From Pirellula sp. (GTDB lineage: Bacteria > Planctomycetota > Planctomycetia > Pirellulales > PNKZ01), in NCBI GenBank assembly GCA_013822735.1, contig PNKZ01000011.1:62001-126000 (forward strand): a stretch of 64,000 bases of DNA, read 5' to 3'. Of this stretch, positions 48,123 to 55,157 are shown one piece after another. The notes under the pieces were generated by a model. That model was not told the origin of the DNA. It saw only the letters and a list, made by a program, of their open reading frames with translations, and did no database searches. The position numbers and the translations under genes are program-made. Position 1 is the stretch's first letter, and the number at the start of each line of letters is the position of its first letter.

Positions 48123-49427
48123 CTACTGGATGCGGTTGATAAAGTACTGGAAGCTGATGCTGCCGAGAATCATGTTGGCGAGGACTTCTGCGGGCGTGTA
48201 TTGCAGCATCACGTAGTCGCCGGGCTGAATCAAGATGCGTTGTGACGGATCGACAAACGCCCGATCCAGGCTGATCTTGATGGGGATGGTGGAGCCGTTG
48301 GGAAGTCTACGAAGCACCACGATTTGGGTCGGAGGTAGGGCGCTGCGGCCCGAATTGCCGCCGATGCCGCCGCCGCCGCCGCCTGATAACGATCCCTGAG
48401 TAAAGCCGGACGACACGGAACCGCCCGCCAGCGAGATTGCCGCCAGCACGTCTAAGTCGTAATCGCGCGGCAATGGGATTTCGCGACCTTGCAGAACGCC
48501 GCCCGTGTAAAACACTTCTCGCTCACGCGTCTCGATAAAGACGATATCGCCGGTATTGAGGATGATGTCGTCTTCAGTGAGTTGCGTTAAGGGGCGATTC
48601 GGTTCGGCGCGCATCGGAATGCGTATGACGTTCGGGTTCTTGCGAACAAGATCTTCGGAGCCGTTGTAAGGCCCGAAGTTCACCATTTCCTGAATGATCC
48701 CGTCGCGTGATTGTGCGTCGGCGAACGTGCCGCGTAGGATCAAGACTTCGTTCTTGGCATCCAAGCCGGGCAAACCGCCGGTCGCTGCGAGCGCGTGCAT
48801 CACATCGTTTTCGTAGGCGCTCAAGTCAACCGTGAATGCATTCCCGCGCTTCGACGGGCCGGCGATGAGAATTCCCTGCTGTGCGCTTTGCTGCGATCCC
48901 AAGTCTTCGCGTACCACGACGATCTGGTACGTCCGCTTGCGCATGAGCGTGACGAGAATACGATCGCGTCCCGGCACCAAAATGCCTTCACGGAGATAGG
49001 TGTCTCGAATCTCTTTCTCAGCCTGCGACAACGTCATGCCGCTAATCTTGACGGGCGTAATGAGCGGCAGCGCCAACGTGCCGTCTTCGCGGATCGGAAT
49101 CGGATAGCCCAACGCAGGCGGAAGCTTGCTATCGACCGGGAAGTGTACTTCCGGAGGAAGCTCTTCGCTGCCGAGCACGCCTTGAATGTAGATACCCAAG
49201 ACGTCACGGGGGCCGAGTTGATAAACGGCCGGAGGGTCTTGCCGCAGCCGAATCAAATTGATGGGCTGCCGGCTAGCTCGCTCCTCGCCGAGCATCCACT
49301 TCGGTAGCCGGTTCGCCGGAACGCCGTTTAGCGCCAGCGACGAGCATCCGCTCAACGTAACTCCGCAAAGCACGGCGAAGAGAATCGCCGTCACGCTGTA
49401 TTGCCGAGTGATTGTCATGACTTCCAT
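48123..49427 (-). CDS. Wza-like polysaccharide export lipoprotein (PES/SLBB domains)
   Basis: A 434-aa outer-membrane-type lipoprotein. A signal with lipobox LSGC (Cys28) is followed by the polysaccharide export domain: YQLGPRDVLGIYIQGVLG at about 70-88, then a 'IPIREDGTLALPLI' strand and 'VKISGMTLSQAEKEI' at about 128-142. An 'RILVTLMRKRTYQIVVV' segment follows, then SLBB-type domains carrying DLSAYENDVMHALAATGGLPG and GDIVFIETREREVFYTGGVL. The end is a hydrophobic segment (ILGSISFQYFINRIQ) that may be the C-terminal membrane helix typical of Wza. The family forms oligomeric channels that pass exopolysaccharide through the outer membrane. Start may be ATG 49427 or ATG 49418; the latter has GGAAG just upstream. 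It lies 57 bp downstream of another lipoprotein gene, probably one operon. No polymerase, Wzc or glycosyltransferase is present nearby. Confidence 0.9.
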   Translation of the reverse strand: MEVMTITRQYSVTAILFAVLCGVTLSGCSSLALNGVPANRLPKWMLGEERASRQPINLIRLRQDPPAVYQLGPRDVLGIYIQGVLGSEELPPEVHFPVDSKLPPALGYPIPIREDGTLALPLITPVKISGMTLSQAEKEIRDTYLREGILVPGRDRILVTLMRKRTYQIVVVREDLGSQQSAQQGILIAGPSKRGNAFTVDLSAYENDVMHALAATGGLPGLDAKNEVLILRGTFADAQSRDGIIQEMVNFGPYNGSEDLVRKNPNVIRIPMRAEPNRPLTQLTEDDIILNTGDIVFIETREREVFYTGGVLQGREIPLPRDYDLDVLAAISLAGGSVSSGFTQGSLSGGGGGGIGGNSGRSALPPTQIVVLRRLPNGSTIPIKISLDRAFVDPSQRILIQPGDYVMLQYTPAEVLANMILGSISFQYFINRIQ

Positions 49428-49484
49428 TCCCCCAACGTTCTTGATCTCAATCTCGTCTGATGTTCCGATGTCTCGCGGCCGTCT

Positions 49485-50330
49485 TTACGGCGTAGCGTTG
49501 AGCGAGTCTCCAAACAGCGCGGCCTGTGCGACCGGCGCTTCGGACGTTTGCGTTTCGAATTGCGTCTGCTTCCCCCCGATCGGATCTCGCAACACCGGTT
49601 GCGGCGCGGCCGGCTTGGCCTCGTTCGTCGGCGCGGTCACCGGAGCACCCGACGTCGTTGCCTTCCCGGTCGTCGGCGCATCAGGAATCGCCGGCAGTTC
49701 GGTCGTCTTGCCCGGGAGGGCGGGAACGACGGGCGGCGGCGGAAGCGTATTGCCCGGCGGCATCGGTACCGTCAACGGCATCGGTTCGACGGCGTTGGGA
49801 AGTTCGGGCTGCGGTTGCAGCGGCACGACCGGAGCGACGCTGCTGTGCGGAATCGGAGGCAAAGGTTCACCTTCGATCATGGCCGGATTGAGCCCCGGCA
49901 CTTCATTCAGCGGACGATCGGTCGAGGCTTGTTGTCCCGGCGCCCACGATGTCGGGATCTGGTTATAAAGCGCGAGGCCGTCGCGTTCCGCGGCCATGGC
50001 TCCATCTTGATAACCGCGGAACCATGCGCCGATATACGCGGTTCCTTCCGGCGTTTGATAACGCGTGCCCCAGTAATAATTGGGCGGAAAGAGCGGGATC
50101 GCGCCGTTGCTGCCGGAAGCGACGTCGTAATAACCTTGTTCAAAACCGCGACCAAGATGTTCGCGAACCTTATGAGGGACACCTTGTCGCCAGTAGTCCC
50201 AACGCGCTTGTTTCCAGGCCCCCGCAGCGGCTTTGTGATTGCGCGCTGAAATGGAGAGATCTTGAAACTCCGCGCAGCCGCAAGCCAAGAGTGTTGCTGC
50301 AAGGGCCAGCCCGAATGCGGTGCGAAACAT
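49485..50330 (-). CDS. Planctomycete-type proline-rich lipoprotein of unknown function
   Basis: A 281-aa protein. ATG 50330 is chosen because GGAG lies 5 nt upstream and a compact signal follows (MFRTAFGLALAATLLACGC; Cys17 or Cys19 is the lipidation site). Residues about 20-130 form a conserved-looking aromatic domain: W-x-x-x-R-x-D-Y-W, HLGRGFEQGYYDVASG, PPNYYWGTRYQTPEG and AWFRGYQDGAMAAERDG. From about 150 on it is Pro/Ala/Thr-rich and low in complexity. I recognise the 'GRGFxxGYxDVASG...PxxYW' pattern from hypothetical planctomycete proteins; its function is not known. It is the first gene of a probable two-gene operon with the Wza-like exporter, which suggests a cell-envelope or polysaccharide role. 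Confidence 0.82.
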   Translation of the reverse strand: MFRTAFGLALAATLLACGCAEFQDLSISARNHKAAAGAWKQARWDYWRQGVPHKVREHLGRGFEQGYYDVASGSNGAIPLFPPNYYWGTRYQTPEGTAYIGAWFRGYQDGAMAAERDGLALYNQIPTSWAPGQQASTDRPLNEVPGLNPAMIEGEPLPPIPHSSVAPVVPLQPQPELPNAVEPMPLTVPMPPGNTLPPPPVVPALPGKTTELPAIPDAPTTGKATTSGAPVTAPTNEAKPAAPQPVLRDPIGGKQTQFETQTSEAPVAQAALFGDSLNATP

Positions 50331-50335
50331 AAGTA

Positions 50336-50339
50336 CTCC
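50336..50339 (-). promoter_or_regulatory. Ribosome-binding site of the lipoprotein operon
   Basis: On the - strand GGAG lies 5 nt before ATG 50330. This decides for the internal ATG over the longer frame starting at 50357. Confidence 0.6.
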
Positions 50340-50362
50340 GTCCGAAAATCCGGTCATTCACT

Positions 50363-50385
50363 GCGCGGATAAACAATCTCCGCGC
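50363..50385. promoter_or_regulatory. Inverted repeat upstream of the lipoprotein/export operon
   Basis: GCGCGGA and TCCGCGC form a perfect 7-bp stem with a 9-nt AT-rich spacer, 33 bp upstream of the start codon. It could be an operator or a 5' leader hairpin. Confidence 0.3.
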
Positions 50386-50688
50386 TCGGATGCGGTTCCG
50401 TTACGTACTCTCTTCGGACGGTGACGATCGGTTCGATTATTCCGTTTATGAGGAACTTGCAAATTCTTCCGCGTGTGCGGTTCGCGTCAAAGGATTCGGC
50501 TGCGGTAGTAAGTGGTGCTCTTAACCACGCCGTGTTCCGCCGCGAATTGCCGGCAGCCGGCATCGGCTTTGACGATTTTTCCGAATGTGCGGCGGAAGAA
50601 ACTGATTGAGTTGGAGGATTATTCCGAAGATAAGCAATAAGCCGAGCTAAACGGGTCGGCCACGCTTCGTTTGAAGTCAGTGCTAGCT

Positions 50689-50693
50689 GGGAG
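50689..50693 (+). promoter_or_regulatory. Ribosome-binding site of the 911-aa TPR protein
   Basis: GGGAG lies 7 nt before GTG 50701; the upstream in-frame TTG at 50671 has no such site. Confidence 0.6.
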
Positions 50694-50700
50694 AATCGCG

Positions 50701-53436
50701 GTGAGCCGTAATTCGAATAAACGCCTGCTGTGGACCGGTTTCGTCCTGGCGATGCTCGGCATGATGCCGATGGCGCCGTGTCCGGCGTTTGCCGGCTTAG
50801 CTGCGCTCGACGCTTTTCATGTCGGCCGTTATCACCTGGCCAACGGTCAGCGGGAGCAGGCGTTGGAATCGTTCAACGACGCCTTACGCCTTAATCCGCA
50901 GTTTGTCCAAGCGTACGTCGCTCGCGGTAAGCTCTATGCCGAACTGGGGCAGCACGAAAGCGCCCTCGTCGATCTCAATTTCGCGTTGCGACTCCAACCC
51001 ACTCACGCCGAGGCTTTTGCCTATCGAGGCTACGCGCTGCTTTCCTTGGGGCAGGCCCAGAAGGCCCTGCCGGATCTTGAGATGGCGCTGCGAATTGATC
51101 CTTCTTACGCTCGCGTTCACTTCTTACGCGGCCAAGCGATGCAAATGCTGGGCGACGAACAGGCGGCCGGCGTCAGTATCGCCATGGCGCGACGACTCGA
51201 CCCCACTTTGGATGTTTCACAAGTCATCACGGCGAGTGCCGACGGATCCTTGGCAGACGTTGGAGTTCAGTTGGCGGGCGGCGGTTCCGGCCCGCAACGA
51301 ACGCCCGTCATGAGCGAGTTGATGCCCGTACAACTTGAGTCGAAGCCGTTTGAGCCCCGGTCGCTAGGACGACTCGTGCCGTTTCAGCAACATCCCAATC
51401 TCGCCGATGTCGCTCCTCCGGCCATGTCGCGCGGCTCTGTATTGGCGCCCGCGCTGGCGCACGCGAACATTCGCGAGCAACTTATTCCGCGAAAGCATGC
51501 GGCGAATCGTCCCCGTCCGCTAACTCCGCCGCAAACGGCTTCGGCCGCACCGAAGCTGCCTGACATTACCTCGAAAGTGCCGCTCGACGCGTCGCACGAG
51601 CCGTTGGACCTCGAGCTCTCGGCCAAGCCCATCAGTAAGGTGCCGAACGAAATCAGTGCCGATGCAAAGGTCGCCGACGCGAAACAGACCGACAAAGTCG
51701 CTCTGGAGCCGAAAGCGAAGCTGCAGGACGAGATTGCTCTGAGCATGCCGGACGTCTCCAAGCCGGCTCCTGCGGTTACGGTGAAAGCGATCCCGCAGAC
51801 GGAAGCGACCGAGAAGTTGCCCGCTCCGTTGCCGACGAAGACGACGGAAGCTCCCGTCGCCAAGACAGAACCCAAGACGGAGCCTGCGGAGGAATCGGCT
51901 ATTGCGTCGTCGGAACGAAAAGATCGCCATATTCCGGCATTTGGTCCGCAGATATTCGTCGTTCCGGCCGACGGCGCTGCCGCCGATTCTCGCCAGGCCG
52001 CCGAAGAGCTAGCCGCCAATCTCCCTGCGAGCGCGATTCTCCGCGGTGCGCCGACGGGCGGCCTGATGCTGCCTGAAAAGCCCTCGTCGATCGAAAGTGA
52101 TCGACGATTGCAGGCGGCCGTCGAAGCCGCCCGGCTTAGCGCGGCGTCTGACGATGCGATGGCGATCGTTGAAGATACCGGCGACGTCGAAGAACCTGCG
52201 GTCGCACAAAACGAACCGACGGCCGAACAGTTGGAGCAATCCAAAGCTGCCTATCGCCGCGGCACGCAGCTGGAAGCGGAAGGCAAGACGGCCGAAGCTT
52301 TGGCCGCATATCAAGAAGCCGTTAAGCTGAATCCGAACGACGCCGAGGCCTACTGCCGTCGCGGGCATCTCCTCATGGAAGGCCTGCGAACGGCGGAAGC
52401 ACTGGCCGCGTTCGAGAAAGTCATCGCCGTGGCGCCAGGTCTGTCGAGCGGCTATTTCGGGCGAGCACACGTTCGTTATGTGACGGAACAATATCTCGAA
52501 GCTGTTTACGATTACTCGATCGCCCTTCGGTTCGATGACCAGCATGCCCAAGCGTTTATCGAACGCGGGCATTGCTACGACCTCTTGGGGCGGGTCGCCG
52601 AAGCCAAGGCGGATCGCCGCGCCGCACTCGATCTGGATCCGAGCCTCGCCAAGACGGGTCCGAAGTACGCGATGGGCACGAAAGCCGATGCAATCCCTAC
52701 GGCAGTCATGCCGGGCGCCACGGCCTTTGCCGGCGACATCGAATCGGTCGTGCCCACGACGGCTTCCGACACTTCGTCCAAGCTTGGAAATCAGGCGATT
52801 GCCACCGACGTTGGGGCGAATAAAGAGGTGCACCAGCCGAAGCCGGGCGAATCGGCCTTCGAAAACCTCTTCAACAACGCGAAGCCGCCGGTGGCCGACG
52901 CGCCAGAGGGTGTGTCGACGAGCCCCGACGCTGCGACAAAGATTAGTCCCAACGCAAAAGAGTCCGCGGCCGAAGCCGAGCTCAAGCGATTGAGCGCTGA
53001 GATCTCGGAGTTCCCCGGCGACAAGGATCGCTACTTCCGTCGAGCCCGCGCCTACTGCACGCTGGGCCAGTTGCAAGCGGCATTGGACGATCTCAACACC
53101 TGTCTGCGTTTTGATGCAGCCCATCTTGAAGCAATCAAGCTGCGTGCGGAAGTGCATGCCAAATTGCACAATAGCGCCGCGGCGGCCGCCGACCTTACTA
53201 CCGCGCTCCAGCAATCGCCGGACGACGTGACACTGCTGCTGAATCGCGCAACCTCGTTGGCGGAAAACGGCGACGTCCGCGCCGCGCTCGCCGACCTCGA
53301 TCGGGCCGTCGCACTCGACCCCCGGAATCGTGCGGCTTATCTTGAGCGAAGCCGCATCCACGCCGAACGCGGCGCGTTTACCGAAGCCCAAGCCGATCGC
53401 GATCAAGCGGTTCGTCTCGGCTCTGAGTCGAAGTAA
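50701..53436 (+). CDS. Exported protein with three separate TPR blocks
   Basis: A 911-aa protein starting at GTG 50701. Residues 1-32 are a Sec signal peptide (Arg/Lys, hydrophobic core LLWTGFVLAMLGMM, likely cleavage after AFA). TPR block 1 spans about residues 36-165 (helix pairs such as ALESFNDALRLNPQFVQAYV). TPR block 2 spans about 513-650 (AEALAAYQEAVKLNPNDAEA). Block 3 spans about 758-908 and contains at least three repeats. The blocks are joined by long Ala/Lys/Pro/Glu-rich linkers without visible domains. TPRs bind proteins or peptides, so it may be a periplasmic scaffold. It is divergent from the lipoprotein/Wza operon and may serve the same envelope system, which is inference. No catalytic motif is visible. 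Confidence 0.87.
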   Translation: MSRNSNKRLLWTGFVLAMLGMMPMAPCPAFAGLAALDAFHVGRYHLANGQREQALESFNDALRLNPQFVQAYVARGKLYAELGQHESALVDLNFALRLQPTHAEAFAYRGYALLSLGQAQKALPDLEMALRIDPSYARVHFLRGQAMQMLGDEQAAGVSIAMARRLDPTLDVSQVITASADGSLADVGVQLAGGGSGPQRTPVMSELMPVQLESKPFEPRSLGRLVPFQQHPNLADVAPPAMSRGSVLAPALAHANIREQLIPRKHAANRPRPLTPPQTASAAPKLPDITSKVPLDASHEPLDLELSAKPISKVPNEISADAKVADAKQTDKVALEPKAKLQDEIALSMPDVSKPAPAVTVKAIPQTEATEKLPAPLPTKTTEAPVAKTEPKTEPAEESAIASSERKDRHIPAFGPQIFVVPADGAAADSRQAAEELAANLPASAILRGAPTGGLMLPEKPSSIESDRRLQAAVEAARLSAASDDAMAIVEDTGDVEEPAVAQNEPTAEQLEQSKAAYRRGTQLEAEGKTAEALAAYQEAVKLNPNDAEAYCRRGHLLMEGLRTAEALAAFEKVIAVAPGLSSGYFGRAHVRYVTEQYLEAVYDYSIALRFDDQHAQAFIERGHCYDLLGRVAEAKADRRAALDLDPSLAKTGPKYAMGTKADAIPTAVMPGATAFAGDIESVVPTTASDTSSKLGNQAIATDVGANKEVHQPKPGESAFENLFNNAKPPVADAPEGVSTSPDAATKISPNAKESAAEAELKRLSAEISEFPGDKDRYFRRARAYCTLGQLQAALDDLNTCLRFDAAHLEAIKLRAEVHAKLHNSAAAAADLTTALQQSPDDVTLLLNRATSLAENGDVRAALADLDRAVALDPRNRAAYLERSRIHAERGAFTEAQADRDQAVRLGSESK

Positions 53437-53558
53437 CTCGGCGAACGCAGGCGACATGGGGCTATCTCAGGCCCGTACCGGCGGCGCTCCACTGCCAAAG
53501 GTTCGCCGTTGCACCGAGATTTAGGCGAATTCAGTCGAAATCGCGGCCGGCGACACCT

Positions 53559-53586
53559 TTGCGACCGGTGGCTCGGTTGCTAATCT
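53559..53586 (+). promoter_or_regulatory. Sigma70-type promoter of the small basic protein gene
   Basis: TTGCGA, a 16-bp spacer and TAATCT, preceded by TGC (extended -10). A transcript would start near 53593, leaving a leader of about 40 nt before ATG 53634. Confidence 0.5.
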
Positions 53587-53619
53587 AGAGGATTCGATAG
53601 GTTTCCCGATTCTTGTTTG

Positions 53620-53624
53620 AGGAG
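53620..53624 (+). promoter_or_regulatory. Strong ribosome-binding site of the 32-aa gene
   Basis: AGGAG within GAGGAG lies 9 nt before ATG 53634. It is among the best Shine-Dalgarno sequences in the window and supports translation of this very short frame. Confidence 0.65.
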
Positions 53625-53633
53625 TAGGTAGTC

Positions 53634-53732
53634 ATGACGAAGCCCCACCGCGGCTTGAAGAAAGCCAATCACGGTTCCCGCCCCGCCAACGCCAAGGCTC
53701 GCCGCGCCAAGCGTCGTGTCGTCCGCACTTAA
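53634..53732 (+). CDS. 32-aa extremely basic protein, probably RNA- or ribosome-associated
   Basis: A short frame of 32 codons beginning MTKPHRGLKKANHGSRPANA and continuing with alternating Lys/Arg/Ala to the end RVVRT. By count it has 7 Arg, 5 Lys, 2 His and no acidic residue. It has its own extended -10 promoter and a strong ribosome-binding site, and the frame ends cleanly in TAA. Length and composition resemble small ribosomal proteins such as bL34 or bL36, but the sequence is not one I can assign, and it lacks the Cys/His pattern of bL36. Binding to rRNA or another nucleic acid is inference from charge. Next come a FabZ-like gene and trmB on the same strand, 161 bp further on, past a hairpin. 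Confidence 0.72.
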   Translation: MTKPHRGLKKANHGSRPANAKARRAKRRVVRT

Positions 53733-53803
53733 TTGCGGCGCGTAGTCGGGAGTGGAAAGTCGAACCACTTCGGCGACGAGTCGCGTCGTCGAACTAACGG
53801 CGA

Positions 53804-53822
53804 AAAGGAACGCCGTTCCTTT
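53804..53822 (+). terminator. Hairpin between the small basic gene and the FabZ-like gene
   Basis: AAAGGAAC and GTTCCTTT form a perfect 8-bp stem with a GCC loop, 72 bp after the stop codon. The 3' arm ends in TTT but no longer U-run follows, so it may be a weak terminator or attenuator that lets some transcription continue downstream. Confidence 0.35.
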
Positions 53823-53893
53823 GCAACGGGAGCCCCGGGCGGAGATTGCCGTGAGGGCTCGTCCGATCCGGATCGAATCGAAGGTTTCTCGCC

Positions 53894-54409
53894 ATGGCTA
53901 AGTCGAAAGAACTCCTCCTCGAGTTCCACGAATTTGATCCGAATCACGTCGTTGCCGATATAGAAGCGATCCGTCGCTGTAATCCGCAACGTTATGAAAT
54001 GGAGCAGCTCACGGCGGTTTGCTTCGAAGATTCCGAGCGCCATATCACGGTCGGCTACAAAGACCTTGCCCAAGACGAGTTTTGGGTCCGCGGACACATG
54101 CCCGGCATGCCGCTGCTGCCGGGCGTCATCATGTGTGAAGTTGCCGCGCAGCTATGCAGCTTTTACTCGCAACGCCACGGGCTCCACGGCGAAAACGCGA
54201 TCCTCGGTTTCGGCGGCATGAACGATATCCGCTTCCGCGGCGTCGTGCGCCCCGGCGATCGGCTTCTGGTCGTGTCGAAGCTGATTCGCGTGCGTAAAGG
54301 CGTCATGGTCACGAGCCAGTTTCAAGCGTTTGTCGGCCAGACCTTGGTCGGCGAAGGCGAAATTGTCGGCGTTGCCTTGCCGAAGGATGCTGCAACGCGC
54401 AGCAACTAA
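53894..54409 (+). CDS. FabZ-like 3-hydroxyacyl-ACP dehydratase (hot-dog fold)
   Basis: A 171-aa protein. The signature GHMPGMPLLPGVIMCEVAAQ (residues 67-86) matches the FabA/FabZ motif H-x-P-x-x-P-x-x-P-G followed by E-x-x-A-Q, with catalytic His68 and Glu82 both present. A later GFGGMNDIRFRGVVRPGDRL segment (about 105-124) is the typical R-F-x-x-x-V-x-P-G-D strand. The family dehydrates (3R)-hydroxyacyl-ACP to trans-2-enoyl-ACP in type II fatty acid synthesis in the cytoplasm. FabZ is usually about 145-150 aa; the extra residues are at the N-terminus. Met at HMP replaces the usual Phe. It could be the main FabZ or a paralogue used for another acyl chain. It is followed 18 bp later by trmB, probably the same transcript. 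Confidence 0.85.
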   Translation: MAKSKELLLEFHEFDPNHVVADIEAIRRCNPQRYEMEQLTAVCFEDSERHITVGYKDLAQDEFWVRGHMPGMPLLPGVIMCEVAAQLCSFYSQRHGLHGENAILGFGGMNDIRFRGVVRPGDRLLVVSKLIRVRKGVMVTSQFQAFVGQTLVGEGEIVGVALPKDAATRSN

Positions 54410-54427
54410 CGGACTTGGAATTGCAAT

Positions 54428-55072
54428 ATGGCCCGCCGCGCGCTGCGTAAGCTCAATCCGACGATCGATCTCGCACGGCATCTGTACACGCTGGAGCAAC
54501 TCTCCGCGCCGCTTGATTGCGCGACTCTGTTCGGTCGTGACGCTCCGCTCGAAGTCGAGATGGGGAGCGGCAAGGGGCTTTTTATCTCCAGCGCCGCTGC
54601 GGCGCGGCCCGGTCATAACTTTCTCGGTGTGGAGATCGCCCGGAAGTACGCGGCGCACTGCGCCGCTCGTCTCATACGAGCCGGCCTGACGAATGCCGCC
54701 ATGGTTGCAGGCGACGGACTACGGTTGTTTCGCGAGTTCTTACCGACATCGGGCGTCGATGCGGTGCATGTCTACTTCCCCGATCCCTGGTGGAAGGCCC
54801 GGCATCGCAAACGTCGAGTTCTTAACGAAGCCTTTCTGGTCGACGTCGTCCGCGTGTTGAAGCCGGGCGGCATTTTGCACTTCTGGACCGATGTTGAGGA
54901 ATACTTCCTCTCGTCGCTGGAACTGATTGCCCAGGTTTCGCAACTCGAAGGCCCGCTGCCGGTGCCCGAGCATACGCCGGAGCACGACCTCGACTATCGC
55001 ACTCACTTCGAGCGGCGCAAGCGCAAGGACAATCTGCCGATCTATCGGAGCGAGTTCCGTCGCCGCGATTGA
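54428..55072 (+). CDS. trmB: tRNA (guanine-N7-)-methyltransferase
   Basis: A 214-aa protein that would transfer a methyl group from S-adenosylmethionine to N7 of G46 in the tRNA variable loop. The SAM-binding motif is LEVEMGSGKGLF (41-52), with an acidic residue in FLGVEIARK (65-73). The substrate signature is VYFPDPWWKARHRKRR (115-130), matching FPDPWPKKRHxKRR. Then come LKPGGILHFWTDVEEY (144-159) and the C-terminal THFERR, corresponding to the family's T-x-F-E-R-R. Length fits the family. The start ATG 54428 lies 18 bp after the FabZ-like gene. The extra basic stretch RRKRKDN near the end is unusual but consistent with RNA binding. Confidence 0.93.
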   Translation: MARRALRKLNPTIDLARHLYTLEQLSAPLDCATLFGRDAPLEVEMGSGKGLFISSAAAARPGHNFLGVEIARKYAAHCAARLIRAGLTNAAMVAGDGLRLFREFLPTSGVDAVHVYFPDPWWKARHRKRRVLNEAFLVDVVRVLKPGGILHFWTDVEEYFLSSLELIAQVSQLEGPLPVPEHTPEHDLDYRTHFERRKRKDNLPIYRSEFRRRD

Positions 55073-55145
55073 TTCCGTTGCGCCATTTCGGGTAAATCGT
55101 TGCCTCGGGCGTGAGCCGCCTACTAAGATAGGGGGCGTCCCACCT

Positions 55146-55149
55146 GGAG
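55146..55149 (+). promoter_or_regulatory. Ribosome-binding site of the PSCyt1/DUF1549 gene
   Basis: GGAG lies 8 nt before ATG 55158. The frame is open another 230 bp upstream into trmB, but only this ATG gives a ribosome-binding site and an N-terminal signal peptide. Confidence 0.65.
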
Positions 55150-55157
55150 CCCGACGC

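Larger units (their letters stand above)
50331..50700. other. Divergent promoter region between the lipoprotein and TPR genes
   Basis: A 370-bp gene-free stretch. It must hold promoters for both directions, but no clear -35/-10 pair stands out. It contains a 7-bp-stem inverted repeat GCGCGGA/TCCGCGC (50363-50385) upstream of the lipoprotein operon, a GTGGT/ACCAC pair near 50512-50528, and ribosome-binding sites at both ends. Confidence 0.5.

Noticed and set aside
50354-50609. Short frames of 60-70 codons in the divergent region
   Set aside because: They overlap promoter DNA, lack ribosome-binding sites and show no family resemblance.
52009-53457. 482-codon open frame antisense to the TPR protein
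   Set aside because: The + strand shows clear TPR repeats with a signal peptide and ribosome-binding site. The antisense product is Arg-rich with no family features.
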